DNA of 64,000 nucleotides from Granulosicoccus sp045106855 (GCA_045106855.1 JBGCFI010000006.1:62001-126000); one strand, 5' to 3'; positions 1 to 9,665 are shown, counted from the stretch's first letter. Numbers and translations are program-made. The notes: generated by a model not told the origin, from the letters alone.

Positions 1-1792
1 AGATGTCGTGGAGATGGTCGCAGAAACAGCACACAAAAAAGGCGTCGAAGTTGTCTTGCTAGTGCCTCCAGAGAGCCATGTCGCGTTTAACGGTGACAGC
101 GCCCGACTCCGACAAGTGCTACTCAACCTTCTTAGCAACGCGGTAAAATTTACAGCTCAGGGAGAAGTTAAGTTGCTGGTCGATTGTGCAGAGCAGGAAG
201 AGGGCCTGGCGCGTGTCAACCTAAAGGTTGTGGATACCGGTATTGGAATTGAAGCGAGCAATCAGAAAAAAATATTCGAATCGTTTGTACAGGCAGACGG
301 AAGTACCACACGAGAATTTGGTGGCACGGGATTAGGCCTTGCCATATCTTCCAAACTAGTCGACCTTATGGGCGGCAAGATGGGCGTAAGTAGTGTCGCG
401 GGGCAAGGCTCTACTTTCTGGGTTGAAATTGAGTTACAACAGCTATCCAGCTCGGTAGAACTGGCCTGGCGTGAGCCCGACTCACTTAAGGACAAGCGAA
501 TCCTGATCGTGGATGACAATCAGACGAATCGTGAAATACTGGAAAATCAGGTTATCTACTGGGGGGCCGAGCCCACCGTGGCAACAAATGCAGTTGAGGC
601 ATTAAAAGCATTGGAACGTGCATCCAATACCAACACCCTATTTGATGCAGCGATTCTTGACATGCAGATGCCTTTGATGAGCGGCACCGAACTTGCCAAA
701 GTAATGCACGATAGAAAACTGGCAATCACAACCAGAATCATACTATTAAGCTCTGCCTGCGACAACCTTGATAGCCAGACCTGCAAAAGAATTGGCATTC
801 ATTCAACGGTTAACAAGCCGGTTCGTCAGCCAGATTTACACAATTGCCTGACCGCCGCCATAATCACAGATAGTTCCACTCCACATATCCACAGATCAGC
901 CGTCAAGAAAATCAAAACTACTGAGTTGCATGGACACGTATTGCTGGCAGAGGATAATCCTGTTAACCAGGACATGATGCTGGAAATGATGCGTCTGCAG
1001 GGTTTAACCACTGAGTTGGCCTGTAATGGCGAAGAAGTACTTACAGCTCTTGAGAAAAATGACTTCGATCTGGTTTTAATGGATTGCCAGATGCCGATAC
1101 TGGATGGATTTGCTGCCACCCGCAAAATCAGGGATATCGAGGATTCGCTTGGAAAAAATAGGCACATTCCTATTATTGCGCTAACTGCTAACGCGATGCA
1201 AGGTGATCGAGAGCGATGTCTGGCAGCAGGTATGGACGACTACCTTAGCAAGCCCGTTAGCTCTCTTCAGCTAAGGAATGTCATGACCAAGTGGTTGAAA
1301 GAGTCTGGTAATTCCAGCCCTATTGCACAAAAACCAACAGACTCGAAGCCGATACAAGATGCTGGCAGCTCCAGCACGGCGACAGAGAAGCCAACAGGCA
1401 TGCAACCCTCAAGTCCTGAAATTCACGCAGATTACTCGTCTTTCGTGGATGAACGAATTTTTTCCGAGTTACTGGTCATGTGCGAAAACGCTCCCGCTGG
1501 CTTCTATAACCAGCTTGTCAAAAAATTTGATGAATCCTCCATCGAGGATTTGAATTCGATGTCAAATGCGCTGAATGAACGCAATGCAAAGCAGCTTGGC
1601 TCCTCCGCACATCGTTTGAAATCGAGCAGTGCCAGCTGGGGGGCTACCAGATTAACTGAGCTGTTACAGGCATTGGAATTGGCAAGCCGGAATGGCAAGC
1701 TTGAACACGCACCGATTCTACTGAAACACGTTATCCGTGAACACAATGTCTTTTTGCAATTCCTTCGAATAAAAGAATCAAGGGCTGCATAA
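1..1792 (+). CDS. Hybrid sensor histidine kinase with two receiver domains and HPt (5' partial)
   Basis: This is the C-terminal part of a multi-step phosphorelay kinase. The reading frame is open to the window edge, and Asp-Val precede the GTG at 8, so the sensor and dimerisation domains lie upstream. In order it shows an HATPase (RQVLLNLLSNAVKFT, DTGIGI, GGTGLGLAIS, about residues 35-115 counted from that GTG). Next come a first receiver (VDDNQTNRE, acceptor Asp in LDMQMP, 165-290) and a second receiver (LLAEDNPVNQ, MDCQMPILDG, ALTANA, KPV, 312-435). An HPt follows a linker, with its phospho-His in AHRLKSSS near residue 534. The architecture resembles BarA/GacS and other tripartite kinases, but with two receivers. 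Its TAA overlaps the next ATG (TAATG), so the two genes are translationally coupled. The family is certain; the signal sensed is unknown because that part is missing. Confidence 0.93.
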   Translation, partial: DVVEMVAETAHKKGVEVVLLVPPESHVAFNGDSARLRQVLLNLLSNAVKFTAQGEVKLLVDCAEQEEGLARVNLKVVDTGIGIEASNQKKIFESFVQADGSTTREFGGTGLGLAISSKLVDLMGGKMGVSSVAGQGSTFWVEIELQQLSSSVELAWREPDSLKDKRILIVDDNQTNREILENQVIYWGAEPTVATNAVEALKALERASNTNTLFDAAILDMQMPLMSGTELAKVMHDRKLAITTRIILLSSACDNLDSQTCKRIGIHSTVNKPVRQPDLHNCLTAAIITDSSTPHIHRSAVKKIKTTELHGHVLLAEDNPVNQDMMLEMMRLQGLTTELACNGEEVLTALEKNDFDLVLMDCQMPILDGFAATRKIRDIEDSLGKNRHIPIIALTANAMQGDRERCLAAGMDDYLSKPVSSLQLRNVMTKWLKESGNSSPIAQKPTDSKPIQDAGSSSTATEKPTGMQPSSPEIHADYSSFVDERIFSELLVMCENAPAGFYNQLVKKFDESSIEDLNSMSNALNERNAKQLGSSAHRLKSSSASWGATRLTELLQALELASRNGKLEHAPILLKHVIREHNVFLQFLRIKESRAA

Positions 1793-3966
1793 TGACCATA
1801 TCGTCAAATACAACAAACCAGCCGCTAGTCATGGTGATCGATGATGATGCCACGACAAGAGCTATAGCATCTCAATTTCTCTTGCAATCAGGCTTCAGAA
1901 CTGCCGATGCCGAGAACGGTCAAAGTGCACTCGATGTTATCGATAGTATTCAACCTGACCTTATACTCCTTGATGTTGAGATGCCGGGTATCAACGGGTT
2001 TGATCTGTGCGAAACATTAAGAAAAAAGCCGGCTTTCGCACTGACGCCCATTCTTATGCTTACCGGGCTTGAAAACGATGAAGCGATAGATCGAGCCTAT
2101 GTCGCCGGTGCGACTGACTTCGCCACCAAACCCATCAATTGGTCCTTGTTGTCTCATCGATTACGCTACATCCATCGAGCAAGACTTCTGGCAACCCAGT
2201 TAAATCGCGAACAAGACAGCCTTGCATCTGCCCAGCGTATCGCACAGTTGGGTAGTTGGCAGTTCGACTACGTAACCGGAAAAACCGAGTGGTCCGATCA
2301 TCTTTACCGAATACTGGGAATGAGTCCGGGCGATATCAAACCATCACCTGCAGTCATGCTCGGTTTTGTTGAGCAGGATGACCTGGAACGAGTGAGCGCA
2401 TGGTTTAAAAATACAAAGAACATAAAGACCGCCAGCTCAATAGACCATCAAATAAGGCTCAGAGATGGCAGCCTCCGAAATGTTCGCCAACAGATTGAAC
2501 CGGAAACAGATTCAAACGGAAACGTCATAAGAGTGCAAGCCATTGTCCAGGACTTCACCAAGCAGAGACAGGTAGAGAAAAAAGTCATACAGCTAGCCTA
2601 CTATGACACGCTGACAGAATTGCCGAACCGCATATTGTTTCAAGAGCGTCTTGAAAACGCATTACAGGGCGCATCCATAGACAACTCACAGTTGGCTATT
2701 TTGTTTTTGGATCTTGATGATTTCAAACGTGTGAACGACACCTTCGGACATGCCATAGGTGACAAGTTGCTGCAGCAAGTCGCCACGAGGCTATGTGACT
2801 GCCTGCGCACCTCTCCCGATGCTGACCAGTCATATCTGCAGTCTAGTACGATTGCCCGTATGGGTGGTGATGAATTTACTATTGTGCTAACCAATATAAA
2901 TTGTGTGGAGGATGCCGAAAATATTGCCGACCGAATAATAGGTGTCGTCTCTCAACCTTTTAAACTCGACGGTTACGAGCTCTTTTCCTCACCAAGTATT
3001 GGTATAGCTCTTTACCCCAGAGATGGGGATTGTGCCGAGACACTGTTGAAAAACGCAGACATGGCGATGTATGAAGCTAAAAGGGTTGGCAAAAATGTCT
3101 ATAAAACTCACAACTCCGCAATGGATGAACGAGCAGAGAAACACTACCAGCTTTATACACAGATGCGCATGGCGCTGGAGCGGGATGAATTCTCAATCGA
3201 ATACCAGCCACAACTGGATTTGAGCACAGGGTCGGTTTATTCGGTAGAGGCCCTGTTACGCTGGAACAACGAAAGCCTGGGGCGTGTATCTCCTGCAGAG
3301 TTCATTCCTGTAGCGGAGGACAACGGATTGATCATTCCTATTGGGGAATGGGTGCTGCGCACCGCCTGCGCCCAGGCAAAACGCTGGATAGAGGATGGCT
3401 TTCCAATTGGAGCGGTTGCTGTGAACATATCTGCATTACAGTTTATGCGACATGATTTTACAGCCGTTGTTCGCCAGGCCCTGGAAGATACTGGGCTACC
3501 CGCCGAATGCCTGGAACTGGAAATTACCGAGTCGTTACTGGCTACGGATATAAAACATGCTATCAATACACTGGATACACTTAACGCCATAGGTGTACAA
3601 CTCAGTATTGACGATTTTGGAACCGGTTATTCCAGTCTGAGCCAATTAAAGAATTTCCCGATCAACAGGCTCAAGATAGACCAGTCGTTCATCCGCAATG
3701 TTACAGACAATATCAATGACGCCGCGATAACACAAGCTGTCATTGCGATGGCTAAAACCATGAATATCAGAGTATTGGCTGAAGGCGTTGAGACCATGGC
3801 ACAGCTTGAATTTCTGCGCGAAAACCACTGTGATGAAATTCAGGGATATTTCATCAGCAAGCCACTGGCGACCAGCAACATTGGGCAATCAATGTCTGAA
3901 TTGCAATCTCGTCTCGCAACGATATTTAACAACACTCACGACGAGCCCGTGAAAAAAGTGAGTTAA
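1792..3966 (+). CDS. Response regulator with REC-PAS-GGDEF-EAL domains
   Basis: A 724-residue cyclic di-GMP signalling protein, predicted cytoplasmic. The receiver spans residues 10-130 (MVIDDDATTR, acceptor Asp in LILLDVEMPG, Lys in ATKPINW). A PAS fold covers about 155-255 (LGSWQFDYVTGKTEWS). The GGDEF domain covers about 270-440 with an intact MGGDEF near residue 357 and LDLDDFKRVNDTFGH. The EAL domain covers 455-700 with VEALLRW, EITES, DDFGTGYSSL and AEGVET. Both catalytic signatures look intact, so it may make or degrade c-di-GMP; which activity dominates cannot be read from sequence. The ATG overlaps the stop of the upstream hybrid kinase by one base, which makes that kinase the likely phosphodonor. 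No transmembrane segment is seen. Confidence 0.95.
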   Translation: MTISSNTTNQPLVMVIDDDATTRAIASQFLLQSGFRTADAENGQSALDVIDSIQPDLILLDVEMPGINGFDLCETLRKKPAFALTPILMLTGLENDEAIDRAYVAGATDFATKPINWSLLSHRLRYIHRARLLATQLNREQDSLASAQRIAQLGSWQFDYVTGKTEWSDHLYRILGMSPGDIKPSPAVMLGFVEQDDLERVSAWFKNTKNIKTASSIDHQIRLRDGSLRNVRQQIEPETDSNGNVIRVQAIVQDFTKQRQVEKKVIQLAYYDTLTELPNRILFQERLENALQGASIDNSQLAILFLDLDDFKRVNDTFGHAIGDKLLQQVATRLCDCLRTSPDADQSYLQSSTIARMGGDEFTIVLTNINCVEDAENIADRIIGVVSQPFKLDGYELFSSPSIGIALYPRDGDCAETLLKNADMAMYEAKRVGKNVYKTHNSAMDERAEKHYQLYTQMRMALERDEFSIEYQPQLDLSTGSVYSVEALLRWNNESLGRVSPAEFIPVAEDNGLIIPIGEWVLRTACAQAKRWIEDGFPIGAVAVNISALQFMRHDFTAVVRQALEDTGLPAECLELEITESLLATDIKHAINTLDTLNAIGVQLSIDDFGTGYSSLSQLKNFPINRLKIDQSFIRNVTDNINDAAITQAVIAMAKTMNIRVLAEGVETMAQLEFLRENHCDEIQGYFISKPLATSNIGQSMSELQSRLATIFNNTHDEPVKKVS

Positions 3967-4305
3967 GTGGGAATATTTAAAGGTTTACAGCCTATATGAC
4001 TCTCCTCTTGCAGGATACTACTAACGTCAAACTCTCCGATTACCGTCGAATTCGTATGGTCCGGTCCATGCCTCGCTAGCCGAATAACACACCCGCTGAC
4101 TAGCGATCCGGCGCCACCGGTATGGGACAAAGTTGAATGTCTTTTACCGTAAAAACACCGCTCACCGCCTGCATGCCATTACAATGATTCATAATCAATA
4201 GAATCTTTCTTCTGATTAAACGCTCTGAGCCTTGTATCCGTACTTATTAGTACGGATACACCGATGTAAGAGCAGCCGCATGTTGAGCATTAAAGGGAGA
4301 GTAAA
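3967..4305. other. Intergenic region upstream of the substrate-binding protein
   Basis: A 339-base stretch with no convincing gene. Its last third is AT-richer and holds a perfect 11-bp inverted repeat (4233-4260), followed by the AAAGGGAGAG ribosome-binding site of the next gene. I see no T-tract terminator after the GGDEF/EAL gene. Confidence 0.6.
4233..4260. repeat. Perfect 11-bp inverted repeat upstream of the SBP gene
   Basis: TGTATCCGTAC (4233-4243) and GTACGGATACA (4250-4260) are exact reverse complements separated by TTATTA. It ends 45 bases before the TTG start. There is no following T-run, so a regulator-binding operator or a leader hairpin is more likely than a terminator. Confidence 0.7.
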
Positions 4306-6030
4306 TTGAATAGACCTTATACGCTGAGTTCCATCCTCATCATGACGTCGTTTTTAGTCGCATGCGGCGGCGGTAGCGATGATGCCATACAACAAAGTGA
4401 GTCAGATACAGACGTTTCAACTCAACCCTCCTCTCAATCAACCGGTACAGACTCCGTACTGGCAACGGCACAAGACATCAATCCACAGGAGCGCGAAAAC
4501 CTTGTTAAGGGTGGAGAGTTAACACTCAGTGTTGATAGCTTTGCTGAAAACTGGAACCCGCTGCATGTTGATGGCAACAACTATAACTATTCACAAGTTC
4601 GTGAACCTATGCTACCCGTTTTCTTCGATTTCGATGCGAAGGGAGTACCTACACCCAACCCCGACTACGTGCTATCCGTTGAAGTCATTAGCGAAGCTCC
4701 AACCCAGGTCCGGTATCAGTTAAACCCCAAGGCTGTTTGGGGAGATGGCAGTCCGGTGGATGGCGATGACATGGTCGCCAAGTGGCGCGCCTGCAATGGA
4801 GAAAGGCCAGAGTTCAATTGCGTTTCAACCGAGTCCTATGAGTCCATTGAGTCCATTTCATTTGGAGAAAACAAAACCGACGTTACCGTCACATACAAAA
4901 GCTCGTTTCCCGATTGGAGTCAGGGATTCAGCAGCCCGGGAGTCATAAAAGCTGAAAGCATCATGGATGCACAAAGTTTCAATTCCGGCTGGACCAGCTT
5001 GAACAATGACTGGTTGTCAGGTCCTTTCAAGGTCGAAACTTTTGATGAAACGCAAAAAGTCATGACACTGGTACCCAATGAAAAATGGTGGGGTGAGGCA
5101 CCAATGCTGGAGAAGATTACGTGGCGGGCCATTGCACCCGACGCCAAGGCCCAGGCATTTGCCAACAAAGAGATAGATGCCTTTGACATCGGTTCTGACC
5201 CTGACGCCTTTCAGCGTGCATTAAGGGTTGATAACGCCCAGATACGCAAGGCAGGTGGTCCAAATTTTCGTCATTTCACATTCAATTCAAAGGCTGGACT
5301 ACTTCAGGATCTCACCATACGGCAAGCCGTGGTTTACGGCCTGGACAGACAATCAATAGCTGCCAGCGATCTGGCTGGAATTGACTGGCCGGTCAAGCCA
5401 CTGAACAATCATGTCTTTCTGCAGGGGCAATCCGGGTTTGTCGACACGGCTAGCCTTACGGGCCTGAACTACAACCCGGATAAAGCGCGCACTCTGCTTG
5501 ATGAAGCTGGCTGGCTTGAAGGCGAAGATGGAATACGCGAAAAAAACAATGAAAAACTCATTGTTCGGTTCACGCAACTGGCCACGGTGAAAGCGTCAGA
5601 GAATGAAGCCTTGCAAGCCCAAAGCATGCTGAAAGAAATCGGCATTCAACTGGACATCGTGACTGTGCCGGTTACAAGGTTCGGCCCCACGTTGACCGGA
5701 AAGGAATTTGAAATTATCGCTTTTTCCTGGATAGGCACACCCTATCCTTTCAGTGGGATAAAGCAGATCTATGGTAGCAAGTCTGAAAGTAATTTCGCTC
5801 AGCTCTCATTACCGGAAGTGGATGAACTGGCTGAGCAGATAGCCGTCGAAACGGACCCGGAGAAGCGCATAGCATTAGCCAATGAAGCCGACCGTATCAT
5901 CTGGAAAAACGTGCATACCCTGCCGCTGTATCAACGACCTGAACTAATAGCTACCCGTAGCGATCTTGCCAACTATGGCGCAAGTGGCCTCAGTAGTTTG
6001 CACTGGGAAAACGTAGGCTTTACACAATAA
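4306..6030 (+). CDS. Peptide/opine-type ABC transporter substrate-binding lipoprotein (SBP family 5)
   Basis: A 574-residue solute receptor. A short signal peptide ends in the lipobox LVAC with the acylated Cys at residue 20, followed by GGGS, so the mature protein is probably tethered in the periplasm. The body has the family-5 pattern: an N-terminal VKGGELTLSVDSFAENWNP, a central VPNEKWWGEAP and a C-terminal WKNVHTLPLYQRPELIA. Translation starts at TTG, supported by AGGGAGAG six bases upstream; no better in-frame start fits the signal peptide. Permease and ATPase genes are absent on both sides, so this is an orphan receptor here. The family often binds peptides, but the ligand cannot be read from sequence. 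Confidence 0.9.
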   Translation: MNRPYTLSSILIMTSFLVACGGGSDDAIQQSESDTDVSTQPSSQSTGTDSVLATAQDINPQERENLVKGGELTLSVDSFAENWNPLHVDGNNYNYSQVREPMLPVFFDFDAKGVPTPNPDYVLSVEVISEAPTQVRYQLNPKAVWGDGSPVDGDDMVAKWRACNGERPEFNCVSTESYESIESISFGENKTDVTVTYKSSFPDWSQGFSSPGVIKAESIMDAQSFNSGWTSLNNDWLSGPFKVETFDETQKVMTLVPNEKWWGEAPMLEKITWRAIAPDAKAQAFANKEIDAFDIGSDPDAFQRALRVDNAQIRKAGGPNFRHFTFNSKAGLLQDLTIRQAVVYGLDRQSIAASDLAGIDWPVKPLNNHVFLQGQSGFVDTASLTGLNYNPDKARTLLDEAGWLEGEDGIREKNNEKLIVRFTQLATVKASENEALQAQSMLKEIGIQLDIVTVPVTRFGPTLTGKEFEIIAFSWIGTPYPFSGIKQIYGSKSESNFAQLSLPEVDELAEQIAVETDPEKRIALANEADRIIWKNVHTLPLYQRPELIATRSDLANYGASGLSSLHWENVGFTQ

Positions 6031-6103
6031 CCCGAAACGAGTTGTTGTTCATCCAGATGTCGGGAAATACACCAATACCCTCAGCATCGCCAATGGACTA
6101 ACC

Positions 6104-6877
6104 CTAAAGCCGCACGTCTATTGAACGTGAGGCCATATGCTGTTTGGCCTGTTGAATAGTGAATTCACCAAAGTGAAAGATACTGGCGGCCAAAACAGCG
6201 TCAGCGCCTCCTTTGAGTACGCCATCGGCAAGGTGATCCAGACTCCCTACCCCACCGGATGCAATAACCGGAATCTCCACGCAATCACTGATAGCTTTGG
6301 TCATTGCCAGATCGAAGCCTATTTTTGTGCCGTCACGATCCATGCTGGTCAGAAGAATTTCGCCGGCACCGTATTCAGCCATTTTAACAGCCCACTTTAC
6401 CGCATCGATTCCTGTGGGTTTGCGTCCTCCATGCGTAAATATTTCCCAACGAAGAGGCTCACCCGCACTTGAAACCTGCTTTGCATCCAACGCGACAACA
6501 ATACATTGAGACCCGACCTTATCAGAGGCTTCGCGCACTAGCTCAGGACGTGTTACCGCTGCGGTGTTGATACCAACCTTGTCAGCTCCTGCGTTAAGCA
6601 GACGCCTGACATCACTAACCTGCCGAATCCCGCCTCCAACCGTCAGAGGAATAAACACCTCCGAGGCGACTTGCTCTACGACATGAACGATGGTGTCCCG
6701 GTTATCCGAACTTGCCGTTATGTCCAGAAACGTTATTTCATCTGCACCAGCTTCGTTATATCCACGGGCAATACTGACGGGATCACCCGCATCACGAATA
6801 TCAAGAAATTTTACGCCCTTGACAACACGACCAGCATCAACATCAAGACAGGGGATAACGCGCTTTGCCACGCCCAT
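6104..6877 (-). CDS. hisF: Imidazole glycerol phosphate synthase, cyclase subunit HisF
   Basis: This (beta/alpha)8-barrel subunit pairs with HisH. It uses the ammonia made by HisH to convert PRFAR into imidazole glycerol phosphate and AICAR, in the cytoplasm. Its 257 residues match the family. The two catalytic aspartates are visible in IPCLDVDAGRVVKGV (residue 12) and in VVALDAKQ (about 131). The phosphate-binding loops GGGI and ASGGVGS are present. The ATG follows the hisA stop with no gap. It is the last gene of the cluster; hisI and hisE do not follow, because the next gene downstream faces the other way. Confidence 0.98.
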   Translation of the reverse strand: MGVAKRVIPCLDVDAGRVVKGVKFLDIRDAGDPVSIARGYNEAGADEITFLDITASSDNRDTIVHVVEQVASEVFIPLTVGGGIRQVSDVRRLLNAGADKVGINTAAVTRPELVREASDKVGSQCIVVALDAKQVSSAGEPLRWEIFTHGGRKPTGIDAVKWAVKMAEYGAGEILLTSMDRDGTKIGFDLAMTKAISDCVEIPVIASGGVGSLDHLADGVLKGGADAVLAASIFHFGEFTIQQAKQHMASRSIDVRL

Positions 6878-7627
6878 TCAAGACTCCTGCGAGTTGTCGA
6901 AACTGTCAGCCAGTTTCTGAGCTTCCGCCAGATCGATAGTGCCCTCATACAAGGCACGCCCCACAATGGCACCTTCTATACCCCGCGCACGCTCCCGCCC
7001 CAGCGATTCGATATCAACAATGGTCGACACCCCTCCAGAAGCAATGATCGGAATATTTACCGCATCGGCTAACGCAGCCGTTGCCGCGGTATTAACTCCC
7101 TGCATCATGCCGTCGCGACTGATATCCGTATATACGATTGCGCTAACACCAATGTTTTCAAATCGCTGTGCCAGCGATACTGCCGTAAGTGTGGATGCCT
7201 CTGCCCAACCGTCTGTTGCAACGAAGCCATCGTTGGCATCCAACCCGACGATGACGTGACCGGGAAAATCGCTGCACAAGCGATCTACAAATTCCGGTTG
7301 CTTGACGGCCAGTGTGCCAATAATCAGATACTGGATACCAGCGTCCAGATACGCTTGCGCGGTTTCGATCGAGCGAATTCCACCACCAATCTGCACGGGT
7401 ACATCCTTGCACGCATGACAGATGTCTTTTACGACCTGGGCATTTTTAGGCACTCCTGCAAAAGCGCCATCCAGATCAACCAGGTGAATTCTACGTGCGC
7501 CCTGGTCCAGCCAGCGCACGGCAACAGCAACCGGATCATCATCGAATACTGTGTCGTCTTCCATACGCCCTTGACGCAGGCGCACACATTTTCCGTCTTT
7601 TAGATCGATTGCGGGGATGATAAGCAT
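6878..7627 (-). CDS. hisA: Phosphoribosyl isomerase HisA (ProFAR isomerase)
   Basis: It catalyses the Amadori isomerisation of ProFAR to PRFAR, the step before HisHF. The 249-residue barrel carries catalytic aspartates in IIPAIDLKDGK (residue 8) and IVGLDANDG (about 130), plus VQIGGGIRS and ASGGVST phosphate loops. It abuts hisF directly. A 98-base gap separates it from hisH upstream, unusually loose for this operon, and no clear Shine-Dalgarno precedes the ATG. I see no terminator in the gap. Confidence 0.98.
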   Translation of the reverse strand: MLIIPAIDLKDGKCVRLRQGRMEDDTVFDDDPVAVAVRWLDQGARRIHLVDLDGAFAGVPKNAQVVKDICHACKDVPVQIGGGIRSIETAQAYLDAGIQYLIIGTLAVKQPEFVDRLCSDFPGHVIVGLDANDGFVATDGWAEASTLTAVSLAQRFENIGVSAIVYTDISRDGMMQGVNTAATAALADAVNIPIIASGGVSTIVDIESLGRERARGIEGAIVGRALYEGTIDLAEAQKLADSFDNSQES

Positions 7628-7725
7628 GGCTAGTTATTAACAGCTGAACGGTAAAATGAAAAAGAAGAATATCCTGGCGGAAACTATGAATGATCGAAAG
7701 TGGACACAAGAACTAACTAAGGCTC

Positions 7726-8373
7726 CTACCCTGGTGAGCCATCCCATTGCACAAAATTTTGTAATAGCCTAAGTCCGTTATCAGCGCTTTTTTCAGGGTG
7801 AAACTGACAGGCAAAAATGTGCTCTTGCGCAACAGATACGGCAATATCCTGTCCATAGTCACAGTAACCAGACACACTCACATCAGTGTCAGGCATGCAA
7901 TAGTAGCTATGAGCAAAGTAAAACCGCGACTGATTAGCAATGCCTTGCCATAGCGGATGATCTGTAGCCTGATTTACTTTACTCCAGCCCATATGCGGCA
8001 CCTTGAGTCGTTCCCCTGATGTCGATACTAGCGGACTTGCGAAGCGCCGAACCTTACCTGGCACGATACCGAGACAATCAACGCCACCATTTTCTTCACT
8101 ATGGTCGAACAACACCTGGTAGCCCATACATATTCCAAGAAAGGGGCGCGTCGATACAATCTCCTTGAGCAAGATTGCAAGACCATGCTCATGAATCGCT
8201 GCCATGCAGTCAGCCGCAGCACCCTGCCCCGGACAAACTATTTTATCAGCGGCACGAATGATTGATTCATCATCGGTGACGATCACCTCATCATCGGGCG
8301 CAACATGCTCGACGGCTTTGGAGACAGAGTGCAGATTACCCATGCCGTAGTCTATAACTGCAATTCGCTGCAT
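7726..8373 (-). CDS. hisH: Imidazole glycerol phosphate synthase, glutamine amidotransferase subunit HisH
   Basis: A class I glutaminase that supplies ammonia to HisF. Its 215 residues begin with the typical IAVIDYGMGNL. The nucleophile is Cys82 in FLGICMGYQ; the catalytic His and Glu lie in CQFHPEKS near the C-terminus; PGQG is the oxyanion strand. It sits between hisB and hisA on the minus strand, with about 110 bases to hisB. That gap contains a small hairpin just after the hisB stop (about 8468-8487). Confidence 0.97.
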   Translation of the reverse strand: MQRIAVIDYGMGNLHSVSKAVEHVAPDDEVIVTDDESIIRAADKIVCPGQGAAADCMAAIHEHGLAILLKEIVSTRPFLGICMGYQVLFDHSEENGGVDCLGIVPGKVRRFASPLVSTSGERLKVPHMGWSKVNQATDHPLWQGIANQSRFYFAHSYYCMPDTDVSVSGYCDYGQDIAVSVAQEHIFACQFHPEKSADNGLRLLQNFVQWDGSPG

Positions 8374-8484
8374 TGTGATGTTCTACTAATTCTCTAATTT
8401 CAGTTGCGCTGATACGGACAAGACGTTTTCAGCATCCGTGACTCGGACACTTGCAACGCAAAGTCCTGACACGCAGTGCGTCAG

Positions 8485-9078
8485 CTATAGCGAGCCTTTG
8501 GTCGATGGCATGGCGTCAGCGGCACGACCATCAATGGAACAGGCCATTCTTAACGCTCGCCCAAATGCCTTGAACAAGGTTTCTATCTTGTGGTGATCGT
8601 TATCGCCACGAATAACGTCCATATGAATGGTGGCGCGCGCGTGATTGGCAAAACCCTGAAAAAATTCGGAGGTTAGATCCACATCGAAATCGCCTACGCG
8701 TGGTCGCTTGAAATCTGCGTGAAAGAACAGACCCGGGCGTCCCGAAAAATCAATGACCACGCGAGAAAGTGACTCATCCAGCGGCACATAGGCATGACCG
8801 TATCTGACAATACCCTTGCGATCGCCCAGAGCTTTTGCAAAGGCTTCACCAAGCGTGATACCGATATCCTCGACCGAATGGTGATCATCAATATGGACAT
8901 CGCCATCGCACAGGATATTCAGATTGAACAGGCCGTGGCGTGCTATCTGGTCCAGCATGTGCTCCAGAAAGGGCACTTTGGTGTCGAATCGGCTACTACC
9001 GTCGCCGTCCAACTCCAGCTCTACGGAGATCGCAGTCTCGAGCGTCTTTCGCCCTACTTTGGCATTTCGACCTGACAC
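8485..9078 (-). CDS. hisB: Imidazoleglycerol-phosphate dehydratase HisB
   Basis: A manganese-dependent dehydratase that converts imidazole glycerol phosphate to imidazole acetol phosphate. The two internally repeated metal motifs are visible (HHSVEDIGITLGEA and HHKIETLFKAFGRA), as is FLEHMLDQIARHG. The frame is open to an ATG at 9114, but I chose the GTG at 9078. It gives the usual 197 residues and the usual N-terminus (SGRNAKVGRKTLET), and a GGAGG lies nine bases upstream of it. This is the monofunctional dehydratase; no phosphatase domain is fused. Dtd lies just upstream on the same strand. Confidence 0.96.
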   Translation of the reverse strand: MSGRNAKVGRKTLETAISVELELDGDGSSRFDTKVPFLEHMLDQIARHGLFNLNILCDGDVHIDDHHSVEDIGITLGEAFAKALGDRKGIVRYGHAYVPLDESLSRVVIDFSGRPGLFFHADFKRPRVGDFDVDLTSEFFQGFANHARATIHMDVIRGDNDHHKIETLFKAFGRALRMACSIDGRAADAMPSTKGSL

Positions 9079-9176
9079 CTTCACAAACCTCCATAAAAAC
9101 GCGAAAGCATACACCGTCCAGCCCAGTCTTTATAGCTCCGGTGCACTCATTAGTGAGTAACGGACTGATATCCGGA

Positions 9177-9620
9177 TTACGGCTCTGCCCGAAGCCAGAA
9201 TGTCACCGGACCATCGTTTACCAGGGCCACCTTCATATCTGCGCCGAACCGCCCCAGACCCACCCGGTCCAGCCGCGGTTGGACGTGCTCAACCAGATGA
9301 CCGAACAAGCGGTTGGCCAGCTCAGGAGGTGCAGCGCGGGAAAATCCCGGTCGACGACCCTTTTCAGTATCCGCAACCAGTGTGAACTGTGGCACCAACA
9401 AGAGCTGTCCACCGGCAGCCAGCAGATCCAGATTCATACGCCCCTGATCATCCGGGAATATCCGATAGCTGAGAATACGATGCGCCAAACGCTCGGCCGA
9501 TGTCTCAGAATCATTACACTCTACGCCGATGAGCGCCAGCACACCCGTGCCTATTTGCGCAATTCGATCCTCTGACACTGTCACGGAAGCTTCGGTAACT
9601 CGTTGAATTAACGCAATCAT
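9177..9620 (-). CDS. dtd: D-aminoacyl-tRNA deacylase Dtd
   Basis: It recycles D-aminoacyl-tRNAs by hydrolysing the mischarged ester, a cytoplasmic proofreading role. The 147 residues match the family length. The diagnostic motifs PQFTLVAD (the SQFTL position), GRRPGFSRAAPP and NDGPVTFWL (the cross-subunit NxPxT position) are all present. An AGGAG eight bases before the ATG supports the start. It lies upstream of hisB on the same strand, 98 bases from the chosen hisB start, so it may share its transcript. Its promoter region also holds the palindrome at 9666-9681. Confidence 0.97.
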   Translation of the reverse strand: MIALIQRVTEASVTVSEDRIAQIGTGVLALIGVECNDSETSAERLAHRILSYRIFPDDQGRMNLDLLAAGGQLLLVPQFTLVADTEKGRRPGFSRAAPPELANRLFGHLVEHVQPRLDRVGLGRFGADMKVALVNDGPVTFWLRAEP

Positions 9621-9665
9621 TTATCTTACTCCTTGCACGAAATAGTCAATTTCCTACGATCCAGA

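Noticed and set aside
7656..7772. 38-codon plus-strand frame in the hisH-hisA gap
   Set aside because: It runs antisense into hisH, is very short and has no independent support.
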